The notes beneath the pieces were generated by a model that made no database searches, was not told the DNA's origin, and worked only from the letters and a program-made list of their open reading frames with translations. A program made the position numbers and the translations under genes. A stretch of DNA of 22,053 bases, from positions 1-22,053 of the forward strand of contig JAIEOG010000384.1 of the NCBI GenBank assembly GCA_019750655.1. Reading direction: 5' to 3'. Of this stretch, positions 1 to 7,526 are shown piece by piece. The stretch comes from a bacterium. Its GTDB lineage: Bacteria > Bdellovibrionota > FAC87 > UBA2466. How positions within the stretch are numbered: the stretch's first letter is position 1; every line of letters begins with the position of its first letter.

Positions 1-446
1 AGCCAGCTATCGACGGGCTCTTTAGGATCCCCCTTAAGAGATACCAACGACCGCTCTGCCCGTCGGCAAACCGTACGCGCCAGGTGCAGATAAGCCGCCG
101 TTTTTCCTCCGCCCGGCAAAATGAAATTACGAAGCTCAGGGAGAGTTTCTGAGATCACATCCATCTGCCGTTCAAGAAAATCGACATGGGCAGAAGTAAT
201 ATTCTCGATCTTTGCTTGGCCCGTTGGAGAAGCCAGCTGCGCTCCCGCCGTGAATAATGCGGACTGGATTTGAGTGAGAGAATCGCGGATGGGGGTGTGC
301 GGCGTTTCCGCACGCACCACACCCAAAGCCGCGTTCAATTCATCGATCTCGCCATAAGCGGAGATCCGAGGAGCATTTTTGGACAGACGGCTACCGCCAA
401 TCAGTCCGGTCACGCCCGCGTCTCCGGTCTTCGTGTAGATCTTCAT
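1..446 (-). CDS. Cob(I)yrinic acid a,c-diamide adenosyltransferase, PduO/MMAB type (3' end cut by window)
   Basis: This enzyme transfers the 5'-deoxyadenosyl group of ATP to cob(I)alamin in the cytoplasm, making coenzyme B12. The gene reads from ATG at 446 down to base 1, giving about 148 residues without a stop; PduO-type enzymes are usually about 180-190 residues, so roughly the last fifth is missing. The N-terminus MKIYTKTGDAGVTGLIGG is the ATP-binding signature of this family, followed by a region containing AYGEIDELNAALG, and then FILPGGGKTAAYLHLARTVCRRAER, quoted here in parts: FILPGGG and the helix ARTVCRRAER. The start lies two bases after the stop of the upstream redox protein, so translation is probably coupled. 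Its presence implies a B12-dependent enzyme elsewhere or B12 salvage. The identification is firm. Confidence 0.95.
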   Translation of the reverse strand, partial: MKIYTKTGDAGVTGLIGGSRLSKNAPRISAYGEIDELNAALGVVRAETPHTPIRDSLTQIQSALFTAGAQLASPTGQAKIENITSAHVDFLERQMDVISETLPELRNFILPGGGKTAAYLHLARTVCRRAERSLVSLKGDPKEPVDSW

Positions 447-448
447 TT

Positions 449-1033
449 TTAGTACTTAATCGTGCAGCCGTAGACTTTGTGGGAAGCTTCCGCGATCTTT
501 CCGCCCTTCAGAACAGAGTCCAGCGCCGTTTCCACATAGTTGTGGGCCGTTGCCACATCCGCCAATTCAGTCGTGCGTTTATCGTCGATAGCGCCCTGGT
601 AGGCGACTTTCCCTTCGGGGTTGATGATAAACATCTGCGGCGTGTTGGTTGCGCCGTAAGCGTGGCCGGTTTCGCCGGAGGGATCTAACAAGACGGCGGT
701 GGCTGCCGGTTTTTTGAACGCTGCGTCAGCGGTGGCTTCGCCCTTACCGGAAACGATGGAATACCAAACCACTTTGCCGGTGCCTGTATACTTGCTTTGG
801 AGCGCCTGCATCTTGCCGGCCTCGTAGTGTTTCTTAACAAAGGGGCAGCCGTGGTTCAGCCACTCTAGAACCACCCACTTGCCTTTAGCATCCGCGAGGG
901 TGTGGGTTTTGCCGTCCGTTGCCTTCAAACTGAACGCAGGAGCCACCGCGTCCTTAGAAAGCTGAGCTTGCGCGCCCGCGCAAAAGAGAAGAAGAGAACC
1001 GACAATGCACCGAGTTAACGAGTGTGTTTTCAT
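449..1033 (-). CDS. Exported thioredoxin-fold (redoxin/AhpC-TSA-like) protein
   Basis: A 194-residue exported protein with a thioredoxin fold, expected to work in the periplasm as a thiol reductase or peroxidase-like protein. I place the start at ATG 1033, because MKTHSLTRC plus a hydrophobic stretch ending AGAQAQ forms a clear Sec signal peptide; the reading frame stays open further upstream, but that part lies antisense to the neighbouring gene and is low-complexity. The mature part begins APAFSLKATDGKTHTLAD, typical of redoxins. The active-site region is NHGCPFVKKHY, with one cysteine instead of CxxC. The cis-proline strand is NTPQMFIINPEGK, and a second cysteine lies at the extreme C-terminus in YGCTIKY. 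This pattern recurs in a family annotated only as redoxin or thioredoxin-family protein. The substrate is unknown. The cobalamin adenosyltransferase follows two bases later. Confidence 0.85.
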   Translation of the reverse strand: MKTHSLTRCIVGSLLLFCAGAQAQLSKDAVAPAFSLKATDGKTHTLADAKGKWVVLEWLNHGCPFVKKHYEAGKMQALQSKYTGTGKVVWYSIVSGKGEATADAAFKKPAATAVLLDPSGETGHAYGATNTPQMFIINPEGKVAYQGAIDDKRTTELADVATAHNYVETALDSVLKGGKIAEASHKVYGCTIKY

Positions 1034-1091
1034 AGACAAAACGCTAACTCTGTCGCTAGCTTCCAGCAAGTCCTTATCGTAGAATGGATCA

Positions 1092-2087
1092 ATGGGTTTT
1101 CGAATCAGGCTCTTACTCGCCGTGGCATTGGCGGTACTCCCGGCAGCGCAAGCAGCGGACACTGCTCCAGTGAATGCTTTTCGCGCCCTTGCGGAACAAG
1201 CCACACCCAGCCCCACGGAAGAAGCCACAGCAGTTCTTACTGCCCCCTTTGAAGACGAAGGCATCGTTTGGGATATCACAGCGGGCCAGAAAGTCTTTTT
1301 CCCCGATAAGGGCGACCCTTACCTTCTTCTCACCGGTTTCGTACGCGATGGCTTCAAAGCAGAGTTCAACGACACGGCTATCGAGCTAAAAGACGGTAAA
1401 TTCAATATCCGCCTGCCGCTACCGGAAAGCGTGAATGAGTACTCCTTCCGAGTGTACGTGCCCCAGGTGGGCCAAAGCTCTTACCGCTTCGCTTACACCT
1501 GGAAAAAGCTTCCGCCTGAAAAACAATTCTCGGTAAAGATCCGCGAAAGCGGCAAGGTCGTGGAGCGCGCCACCGAAGCCGTGGCCAAGGAACAGCTGGC
1601 CGAGGAGTGGGTCGAGCGCGGCCCTGTCATCGAATCCCATACCGATCGCTTCTACTACCGCCAGTTCGGTTTCTCAGTGAACTTTGCGATGGACTCCACA
1701 GGTGGCATGATCAGCACCGGGGAAATTGGCTGGTTTCCAGAATACCGGTTCAATCGCCGGTGGACCGCCGGCGCGGGCCTTTTGCTTTCGTTGCTGAAAG
1801 AGTCGGGCGCCACGGGCAAGATTTTCCCGGCCATTGAATACCGCCTTTCGCTACGTAGCAAAATTACTTCTTCTTTTGAGGGTGAAGTCCTTGTGGGAGG
1901 CCAAACCTGGGCAGGGCTAGCAGGCTTCCTACCCATCGTCGGCCTACAACTCTCCCTTCGGCGCGATGCATTATTCGGCACACCCGAAACACTCACGTGG
2001 TGGAATAAGTTCTTCTTTAACTACTCCGTAATCCTCAGTAGCAGCTCGGTGCACATCTTCCGGATCGGCACCCTGATCTCTATCTAA
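1092..2087 (+). CDS. Exported protein with probable C-terminal outer-membrane beta-barrel, function unknown
   Basis: A 331-residue protein I do not recognise as a named family. The N-terminus MGFRIRLLLAVALAVLPAAQA is a good Sec signal peptide, with cleavage likely after AQA near residue 21. Residues about 60-150 are rich in short beta-strand-like segments (VFFPDKG, FVRDGFKAEF, YSFRVYVPQVG), which suggests an Ig-like or other beta-sandwich domain. A charged linker follows (about 150-185). From about residue 190 there are alternating amphipathic strands with many aromatic residues and glycines, ending in IGTLISI, which fits an outer-membrane barrel of perhaps eight strands. The start is 58 bases from the divergent redoxin gene. 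Cellular role is unknown; outer-membrane location is inference from strand pattern and signal peptide only. Confidence 0.75.
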   Translation: MGFRIRLLLAVALAVLPAAQAADTAPVNAFRALAEQATPSPTEEATAVLTAPFEDEGIVWDITAGQKVFFPDKGDPYLLLTGFVRDGFKAEFNDTAIELKDGKFNIRLPLPESVNEYSFRVYVPQVGQSSYRFAYTWKKLPPEKQFSVKIRESGKVVERATEAVAKEQLAEEWVERGPVIESHTDRFYYRQFGFSVNFAMDSTGGMISTGEIGWFPEYRFNRRWTAGAGLLLSLLKESGATGKIFPAIEYRLSLRSKITSSFEGEVLVGGQTWAGLAGFLPIVGLQLSLRRDALFGTPETLTWWNKFFFNYSVILSSSSVHIFRIGTLISI

Positions 2088-2097
2088 CTCCCCGATT

Positions 2098-2124
2098 TAA
2101 CTAAATCCCCATGAGCTCCGATAA
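2098..2124 (+). promoter_or_regulatory. Putative sigma-28 (FliA) promoter of flbD-motA-motB
   Basis: The sequence TAAC (2098-2101), a 15-base spacer and TCCGATAA (2117-2124) match the sigma-28 consensus TAAA-N15-GCCGATAA at 10 of 12 positions with the exact spacing. A start of transcription near 2132 would leave about 10 bases before the ATG of flbD, containing the ribosome site GAGGGAG. Sigma-28 control of stator genes is well established in many flagellated bacteria. The match is seen; use of the site is inferred. Confidence 0.6.
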
Positions 2125-2142
2125 GTAGCTCTGAGGGAGCCC

Positions 2143-2349
2143 ATGATCCATGTAACCAGATTAGACGGCGCATCCATGATGCTGAATGCCGAATGGATTC
2201 AGAGCGTTGAGAACACGCCGGATACTTTGATTACGTTGACCACAGGGCAAAAACTCATCGTCCGCGAATCGGTGGAAGAGATCGTACAGGCCTTCCATGC
2301 GTACCAGCGTACGAAAGGAGTTCGCATCCTCAGAGGAGAGCAAACATGA
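2143..2349 (+). CDS. flbD: FlbD/SwrD family small flagellar protein
   Basis: A 68-residue cytoplasmic protein of the FlbD (SwrD) family, which in Bacillus subtilis promotes motor power and swarming; the mechanism is not settled. It should not be confused with the Caulobacter NtrC-type regulator of the same name. The family hallmarks are present: MIHVTRLDGASMMLNAEWI at the start, ENTPDTLITLTTGQKLIV in the middle and ESVEEIVQAFHAYQR near the end. The length is usual. A ribosome site GAGGGAG lies 5-10 bases upstream. The stop codon overlaps the start of motA in ATGA, so the two are translationally coupled. The same flbD-motA-motB order is common in Firmicutes and Deltaproteobacteria. Confidence 0.92.
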   Translation: MIHVTRLDGASMMLNAEWIQSVENTPDTLITLTTGQKLIVRESVEEIVQAFHAYQRTKGVRILRGEQT

Positions 2350-3125
2350 TTATCAACTGGATAGGTGCCATCGTCGGTGTCGCCGCTATCTTGGTGGGGA
2401 ACGCGATTGAAGGCGGTCACATCCAAGCGTTGATCCAGCCCACTGCATTGATGATTGTGGCGGGGGGCACCTTGGGCTCCACCCTGCTCGCTTGTACAGG
2501 CAAAGAAGTAAAAGGCGCGATGACGTCGTTACTGACGGTATTTGTAGGCGCTAAGCACGACTATGCTGGCCTAGCAAAAGAGATCATCGGCCTCGCGACA
2601 GCCGCACGTAAAGACGGAATTTTGTCTCTCGAAGGCCAAGTGGGCAAAATCAAAAACCACTTCCTGTCCACGAATCTTCGCCGCGTAATCGACGGCTACG
2701 ATCCCAACGTGCTCAAAACGTTGATGGAAGATCAGATCACACACACAGAAGAGGAATTCGCAGCAGTCGGTAAGCTTTGGGAGACTGCCGGCGGCTTCGC
2801 TCCGACGATCGGAATCTTGGGCGCCGTGCTCGGATTGATTCACGTGATGGCGAACTTATCGGACTCCTCCAAACTCGGAGCCGGTATCGCAGTGGCCTTC
2901 GTAGCAACGGTGTACGGCGTGGGCTCTGCCAACCTTTTCCTCATCCCGCTCGGCAACAAGGTGAAGAAAATCGGCAAAGAAAAAGTCCATGAAATGGAAA
3001 TCGTCTTCATTGGCATCACGGGCATTCAGGAAGGCTTGAACCCACGCGTAATCGAAGACCGTCTCCATGGGCTAACCGGCCATGGCGAGAAAAAGGGCGG
3101 CGCGGAAGCTAAGAAAGCCGCGTAG
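2346..3125 (+). CDS. motA: Flagellar stator protein MotA
   Basis: The ion-channel stator subunit that, with MotB, couples ion flow across the inner membrane to flagellar rotation. At 259 residues it has the usual length. Four membrane segments can be seen: about 4-22, 30-50, 147-170 and 180-203. The segment GGFAPTIGILGAVLGLI (149-164) carries the conserved proline of the third transmembrane helix, and LFLIPLG (197-203) the conserved proline of the fourth. The large cytoplasmic loop (about 55-145) holds the charged residues that face the rotor, for example around RRVIDGYDPN. AGAGGAGAG before the ATG is a strong ribosome site. The gene overlaps flbD by four bases and is followed nine bases later by motB. 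Which ion it uses cannot be read with certainty. Confidence 0.96.
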   Translation: MIINWIGAIVGVAAILVGNAIEGGHIQALIQPTALMIVAGGTLGSTLLACTGKEVKGAMTSLLTVFVGAKHDYAGLAKEIIGLATAARKDGILSLEGQVGKIKNHFLSTNLRRVIDGYDPNVLKTLMEDQITHTEEEFAAVGKLWETAGGFAPTIGILGAVLGLIHVMANLSDSSKLGAGIAVAFVATVYGVGSANLFLIPLGNKVKKIGKEKVHEMEIVFIGITGIQEGLNPRVIEDRLHGLTGHGEKKGGAEAKKAA

Positions 3126-3134
3126 GGAAAATCC

Positions 3135-3929
3135 ATGGCGCGTAAGAAACACCACGAAGAGCACGAGAACCTGGAGCGGTGGCTGGTTTCCTATGCCGAC
3201 TTCATTACTCTGCTCTTTGCATTCTTCACGGTGCTCTACGCGCTCTCTCAGCAGGACAAAGCAAAGTACAAAGACGTCGCCGAAAGCATTCAACGCGCGT
3301 TCATGTCTGCGGGAGGCTTATTCACTGTTCGCGGTGTGCCTTTTAGCCCTTACGATGCCACGGCAGAAAAAGGGGTTACCGGCTCTGCCCCACCAGAAGA
3401 CCAAGGGCGGTTATCTAAATTTGAGAATGATGCGCAGATGGATCGGGTGGCACAACAGCTGCGAGGCTTGTTCCGCGCCACAACAGGCTTGGCCTTGAGC
3501 CCCGGCTCGTTGGAAGTCATCAAAACGGACAAAGGCTACCGCATCCGGCTCGGCGAATACCTGCTTTTCAAGCCAGGAAGTGACAAGATTAAAAGGGACA
3601 ACATCCCTTTCCTTTATGCGGTCGGTAAGCGGCTAGCGAAAGGCAACAGCACCGTCCAAGTAGAAGGCCACTCCGATACTGCGCCCTTCTTGTCCGACGC
3701 CGCCAATTGGCAGCTCTCTGTTTCCCGCGCTTTCAATGTAGTGCAGTTTTTCAAGCAGGGAGTCGGGTTTCCATCGACTCGGATTTCCTTGTCCGGCTAC
3801 GGTGACTCTCGCCCCGTTGCAGACAATGCCACCCCTCAAGGCCGCGCGCGCAATCGCCGTGTAGAACTGGTCGTGACGCTAGCTGAAGGCAGCCACGAAG
3901 GTTATAGCTGGGATGACTTGGGAGACTAA
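3135..3929 (+). CDS. motB: Flagellar stator protein MotB (OmpA-domain, peptidoglycan-binding)
   Basis: The stator subunit that anchors MotA to the cell wall and carries the ion-binding aspartate. Length is 264 residues. The N-terminal motif RWLVSYADFITLLFAFFTVLYA (split: RWLVSYADFITLL, residues 15-27) contains the essential Asp at residue 22 at the start of the single membrane helix. A plug-like amphipathic stretch follows (about 42-60). The periplasmic OmpA domain covers about 140-250, with VEGHSDT (176-182), NWQLSVSRA (191-199), ISLSGYGDSRP (217-227) and GRARNRRVEL (236-245). The start ATG at 3135 lies nine bases after the motA stop. The gene ends only three bases from the convergent small exported protein, and no hairpin terminator separates them. 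Confidence 0.96.
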   Translation: MARKKHHEEHENLERWLVSYADFITLLFAFFTVLYALSQQDKAKYKDVAESIQRAFMSAGGLFTVRGVPFSPYDATAEKGVTGSAPPEDQGRLSKFENDAQMDRVAQQLRGLFRATTGLALSPGSLEVIKTDKGYRIRLGEYLLFKPGSDKIKRDNIPFLYAVGKRLAKGNSTVQVEGHSDTAPFLSDAANWQLSVSRAFNVVQFFKQGVGFPSTRISLSGYGDSRPVADNATPQGRARNRRVELVVTLAEGSHEGYSWDDLGD

Positions 3930-3932
3930 CGT

Positions 3933-4223
3933 CTAGGGATTCAAGAACGCCCGCGGTGGCGTCGCTCGCTCACCTGTTTTCGCCGAATCCATCGAATTCA
4001 TGGAATTGCCATTGAGGGGTAAGCCCCCCAAGTTATCCATCATTGTCTGGATGCGTTTGACGTCGGCGTTATCATTCTCTTCTTGCGCCTTCGTCAGAGG
4101 TGCAAGCTCGCGAGCCTGGGGATGGCCCGCTTGTTGATGCGATCCTTTTGCCAAAGCAAAAGGGGCAGCTCCTCCGGCAAACACCAGAGCGAGCGCCCCC
4201 ACCTTGAAAAGCTTGCTTACCAT
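3933..4223 (-). CDS. Small exported protein downstream of ftsZ, function unknown
   Basis: A 96-residue protein not recognised as a known family. The N-terminus MVSKLFKVGALALVFAGGAA is a Sec signal peptide with likely cleavage after FALA near residue 25, leaving about 70 mostly polar residues. The mature part has one possible helix (LTKAQEENDNADVKRIQTMMDNL) and a Asn/Met/Ser-rich tail (NGNSMNSMDSAK). It has no cysteine. The ATG is 10 bases after the ftsZ stop and has a reasonable ribosome site (GAGG, five bases before the start), so it is probably the last gene of the division operon. Codon use looks like that of its neighbours. The signal peptide, ribosome site and position support a real gene; role unknown. 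Confidence 0.7.
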   Translation of the reverse strand: MVSKLFKVGALALVFAGGAAPFALAKGSHQQAGHPQARELAPLTKAQEENDNADVKRIQTMMDNLGGLPLNGNSMNSMDSAKTGERATPPRAFLNP

Positions 4224-4233
4224 CCGCGCCTCG

Positions 4234-5430
4234 TTAGTCGTGCTGCCGCCGCAAGAAAGTCGGGATGTCGTATTCTTCGCTTTCGAAGAACCGCTTACCG
4301 ATTTCCCGCGCTAGCTGCCGAGCTGATTTCAGATCCGTTGAAAGAGTCTCTTTCCGTTGCACCGGAGCCGCCTGGTTTTGCGCGACAGGAACTTCAGCGG
4401 CGACTTGCACTTGCACCGTCGTCGATTCCGTTTCCACCTTACGCTCAACCTCGGAAACATCCTTCGCTGCAACCGGGTTGAAGCCCGTTGCAATCACCGT
4501 CACGCGAACCTCATCCTTCAAGGACTCGTCGATAACTGAGCCGAAGATGATTTCGGCGTCGTCATCCGCTTCTTCCGTGATCAACGAGCTGGCTTCGTTG
4601 ACTTCGAAGAGAGTCAGATCTGCGCCGCCCGTGATGTTGATGATGATGCCCGTAGCCCCGTTAATCGAGACATCCTCGAGCAAGGGCGAAGCAATCGCTT
4701 TGCGAGCCGCTTCGATAGCGCGGTTTTCGCCGGTAGCGCTGCCCGTGCCCATGAGTGCCAAGCCTTTGTTGGCCATTACTGCCCGAACGTCCGCGAAATC
4801 TAGGTTGATAAGCCCGCGGATGTTGATGAGGTCCGAGATCCCTTTCACCGCTTGGTAGAGAACTTCATCGGCCTTGCGGAAACAATCCAGCATCGTGGTC
4901 GATTCGTTCGCGACATACAGCAAGCGCTGGTTGGGGATGCAAATCAGGGTATCCACTGCAGCCTTGAGCTCTTCAATCCCTTTGTCAGCATTGCGCTTGC
5001 GGCGTTTGCCTTCGAAGTGGAAGGGCTTCGTCACCACACCCACCGTCAAAGCGCCGGCTTCTTTGGCAATGTTCGCGATGACCGGAGCACCACCCGTGCC
5101 CGTACCGCCGCCCATGCCAGCCGTGATGAAAACCATGTCCGCGCCGTAAAGCATTTCTGCAATCTTGGCGCTGTCTTCCAAGGCGGCTTGCCGACCCACT
5201 TCGGGGTTAGCGCCTGCGCCCAAACCCTTGGTTAGCTCGTTACCCAATTGGATATGGTAAGGAGCCGGGTGTGTTGCCAAAGCCTGGTTGTCCGTGTTCG
5301 CCGCCACAAAATCGACGCCGTTGAGGCCGAGCGAGATCATGGTCGCGATTGCGTTGGTTCCACCACCGCCTACCCCAATAACTTTGATTTTTGCGCCTTG
5401 CACTGTTTCCTTCTCCACGATTTCAAACAT
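4234..5430 (-). CDS. ftsZ: Cell division protein FtsZ
   Basis: The tubulin-like GTPase that forms the division ring at mid-cell. Length 398 residues is normal. The nucleotide-binding elements are GVGGGGTNA (19-27) and the tubulin signature GGGTGTG (107-113); the catalytic T7 loop is NLDFADV. The GTPase and C-terminal tubulin domains run to about residue 320, followed by a linker of about 60 residues rich in Val, Gln, Glu and Ala. The C-terminal tail contains the conserved peptide EEYDIPTFLRRQ, which binds FtsA and other partners. A strong ribosome site AAGGAG (plus-strand bases 5438-5443) lies seven bases before the ATG. It follows ftsA after 27 bases and precedes the small exported protein. 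Confidence 0.98.
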   Translation of the reverse strand: MFEIVEKETVQGAKIKVIGVGGGGTNAIATMISLGLNGVDFVAANTDNQALATHPAPYHIQLGNELTKGLGAGANPEVGRQAALEDSAKIAEMLYGADMVFITAGMGGGTGTGGAPVIANIAKEAGALTVGVVTKPFHFEGKRRKRNADKGIEELKAAVDTLICIPNQRLLYVANESTTMLDCFRKADEVLYQAVKGISDLINIRGLINLDFADVRAVMANKGLALMGTGSATGENRAIEAARKAIASPLLEDVSINGATGIIINITGGADLTLFEVNEASSLITEEADDDAEIIFGSVIDESLKDEVRVTVIATGFNPVAAKDVSEVERKVETESTTVQVQVAAEVPVAQNQAAPVQRKETLSTDLKSARQLAREIGKRFFESEEYDIPTFLRRQHD

Positions 5431-5457
5431 TCCGAGTCTCCTTATTTGGATAAGCTC

Positions 5458-6702
5458 TTAGAAAACTTCTCCTAACCAAGACTTCATCCGAGTAACCACT
5501 TTGGCGTAGATATTGTCGGTATCTCGGATCTTGAACCGAACCTCGGAACGGTTCTTCATCCCATGCTGGATCAAACCAACCGCGGTCGAGTAGACCGGAG
5601 AACTGACGACATCCAACAAACCGCCGACATTGTGGGGATGGCCGCGGCGTACGGGCATTTCCAAGATAAACTCGGCGAGCTCCGTAGACCCTTCCAAGAG
5701 AGATGCGCCGCCAGTAAGAACCACACCGGCAGACAGCAGGTGTTTATACCCACTGGCGGCGATTTCACGTCCCACAAGAGAGAAAATTTCTTCAACACGC
5801 GGCTCGATGATCTTCGTCAGCACCGAGCGAGGTACTTCCCGGCCCTTTTTCTGGCCCATCGCCGGGATTTCCAACGTCGTGTCTTCCTGCAGCAACGAAG
5901 CCATGGCGCAACCGGCTTGGATCTTAATGTTCTCAGCGTCCTGAATGGAGGTCCGTAGACCCACCGCGATATCGTTGGTGATGTGATTTCCACCCATCCC
6001 AATGACGCCCGTATGCACGACGCTGCCGCGGACATAGATGGCGATATCCGTCGTGCCACCGCCGATGTCTACTACCGCCACACCTAATTCTTTTTCGTCT
6101 TCGGTAAGTGCTGCTTCCGCAGAAGCGAGCGGTTCCAAGACGATGTCACTCACATTGATACCGGCTTGGTTTGCGCACTTGATAATGTTCTGTGCTGACG
6201 AAACCGCACCCGTCACAACGTGGACGCTCGACTCGAGGCGCACGCCGGACATCCCGATGGGATCCTTCACGCCCTCTTGATCGTTCACCTTAAACTCTTG
6301 AGGAATTACATGAATAACTTCCCGGTCCAGCGGGATAGCAACGGCTTTCGCGGCATCGATAGCGCGCTCCACATCGTTGGCGGAAACCTCGCGGTTCTTA
6401 ATCGCCACCACACCGGTGCTGTTGAAACCTTTGATGTGCCCACCGGCGATGCCGGTGTAAGCGGCCGTGATCTCACAGCCTGCCATGAGCTCGGCCGTCT
6501 CGATGGCCTTCTTCACTGCTTCGACCGTTTGCGGGATGTTCACCACCACACCCTTTCGGATGCCGTGGGAGGGCTGCTTGCCTATCCCGATAATTTGTAG
6601 ACCTTCCGGGGTTGCTTGACCGACAACGACGCAAATCTTAGTCGTGCCGAAATCAATTCCGACGAGAATGTCGGAACCATGGAGTGGTTTACGGCTACTC
6701 AT
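5458..6702 (-). CDS. ftsA: Cell division protein FtsA
   Basis: The actin-like ATPase that tethers FtsZ filaments to the inner membrane. Length 414 residues is typical. Motifs: phosphate-1 loop VGIDFGTTKICVVVG (14-28), the FtsA-specific 1C domain (about 86-160), phosphate-2 loop VVDIGGGTTDIAI (210-222) and adenosine motif GVVLTGGASLLEG. The C-terminus RMKSWLGEVF is the amphipathic helix that inserts into the membrane. The ATG has a good ribosome site (AGGGGG, about six bases upstream). A 95-base AT-rich gap separates it from ftsQ, unusual within this otherwise tight cluster, and may hold a promoter or attenuator serving ftsA-ftsZ. ftsZ follows 27 bases downstream. Confidence 0.98.
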   Translation of the reverse strand: MSSRKPLHGSDILVGIDFGTTKICVVVGQATPEGLQIIGIGKQPSHGIRKGVVVNIPQTVEAVKKAIETAELMAGCEITAAYTGIAGGHIKGFNSTGVVAIKNREVSANDVERAIDAAKAVAIPLDREVIHVIPQEFKVNDQEGVKDPIGMSGVRLESSVHVVTGAVSSAQNIIKCANQAGINVSDIVLEPLASAEAALTEDEKELGVAVVDIGGGTTDIAIYVRGSVVHTGVIGMGGNHITNDIAVGLRTSIQDAENIKIQAGCAMASLLQEDTTLEIPAMGQKKGREVPRSVLTKIIEPRVEEIFSLVGREIAASGYKHLLSAGVVLTGGASLLEGSTELAEFILEMPVRRGHPHNVGGLLDVVSSPVYSTAVGLIQHGMKNRSEVRFKIRDTDNIYAKVVTRMKSWLGEVF

Positions 6703-6797
6703 GCCTACCCCCTAAGAGAGTCCCTGAACGATTAATAAAAATAAAGCTGTTGCGTAAAAAGGAAAGCTTGAGAAACAGTCTGCTTCTCGACTTGAGC
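6703..6797 (-). promoter_or_regulatory. ftsQ-ftsA intergenic region with inverted repeat and AT-rich block
   Basis: This 95-base gap holds a two-part inverted repeat: AAGCT (6764-6768) with AGCTT (6795-6799), and inside it GAGAA (6770-6774) with TTCTC (6784-6788). On the coding (minus) strand the hairpin is followed by a T-rich run and then an AT-rich block (6734-6745). It could act as an attenuator, or the AT-rich block could be part of a promoter for ftsA-ftsZ. I saw no -35/-10 pair good enough to name. Confidence 0.35.
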
Positions 6798-7526
6798 TTA
6801 GTTTGAAAGGGGTAGGCTGACAACAGCTTTTTTGGGAAAAACCAAATTGATCTTGTGAGCTTGGCCGATCCGGCGGGGTGGCCGACTCACCAAGTCAAGG
6901 AAGAAGGGCAGCTGCGCTTCCCAAGTATGGCGGCTAAATAAGAGTTCGAGTTTTGGCTTAGCAAGAAAGACTTTGAAGTACGGCGGCTCAACCGGAACGA
7001 GCTGGGAAATCGGGCGTTTTTCTCCGAGCGCTTTTTGCAGTCCCAACAAAATATCCAACACCGCTTTGGAATTCCAAACGCGCGCGGTCTCCGCTGTTTC
7101 ATAGACGACGATAGGAAGATCCGAACCAGGCAACCTACTCGCCGACCAGCGGTCGATCTCTTCGCCTTTATCGTCGATATAAATTAGTTTGCCGCTTTCT
7201 TGTTTGAGCGCCACTGCCTTCTTAGATTGGGCGATGAGCGTGAGGCGATTGGGGTATTCTTTTTTCACCGCAACCGAAGACACCCAAGGATTTTTCAAAC
7301 AACGCTCAATTAGAGAGTCGGCACTCACGAGTAAAAGATTTTTCCCGAGCAGCGCCGGGAGCAGCTTGCGCAATTCTGCTTCTTTCAAAGGCTCTTGGAC
7401 CTCGATGGAAACTTCGCGGATTTTGAGCCACTCCAGATCCGGAAACCACCGGCGGTAAGTCGCCCCGGCCACAGCCGCAGCTACCACAATGGTGAGAAAA
7501 AAACTTTTTCGCCACCCGAGCTTCAT
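6798..7526 (-). CDS. ftsQ: Cell division protein FtsQ
   Basis: A bitopic inner-membrane protein of the divisome that links the cytoplasmic ring to septal wall synthesis through FtsB and FtsL. Length 242 residues is normal. A short basic N-terminus (MKLGWRKS) precedes one membrane helix (about 8-25). The periplasmic POTRA domain follows at about 34-108 (LKIREVSIEVQEPLKEAEL to VKKEYPNRLTL), with the typical LLLVSADSLIERCLKNPWV segment; then the FtsQ beta domain to about residue 230. The ATG overlaps the upstream glycosyltransferase stop by four bases, so translation is coupled. Sequence identity among FtsQ proteins is low, but the POTRA pattern and its position before ftsA-ftsZ make this call secure. 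Confidence 0.93.
   Translation of the reverse strand: MKLGWRKSFFLTIVVAAAVAGATYRRWFPDLEWLKIREVSIEVQEPLKEAELRKLLPALLGKNLLLVSADSLIERCLKNPWVSSVAVKKEYPNRLTLIAQSKKAVALKQESGKLIYIDDKGEEIDRWSASRLPGSDLPIVVYETAETARVWNSKAVLDILLGLQKALGEKRPISQLVPVEPPYFKVFLAKPKLELLFSRHTWEAQLPFFLDLVSRPPRRIGQAHKINLVFPKKAVVSLPLSN

Noticed and set aside
1034..1279. An 82-residue N-terminal extension of the redoxin open frame, reaching into the divergent gene
   Set aside because: It is antisense to the start of the 1092-2087 gene, is Ala/Ser/Lys-rich low complexity, and hides the clear signal peptide that begins at ATG 1033.
1300..1320. CCCGATAAGG inside the 1092-2087 gene resembling a sigma-28 -10
   Set aside because: No matching -35 element 15 bases upstream, and it is inside the coding sequence of an unrelated gene.
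3449..3464. TGGCACAACAGCTGCG inside motB, a near match to a sigma-54 promoter
   Set aside because: It has the right spacing but CTGC instead of TTGC, lies in the middle of the conserved motB coding sequence, and no gene start follows nearby on this strand.
4265..4858. Serine-rich plus-strand open frame opposite ftsZ
   Set aside because: It is antisense to the C-terminal half of FtsZ, which is securely identified; the composition is an antisense artefact.
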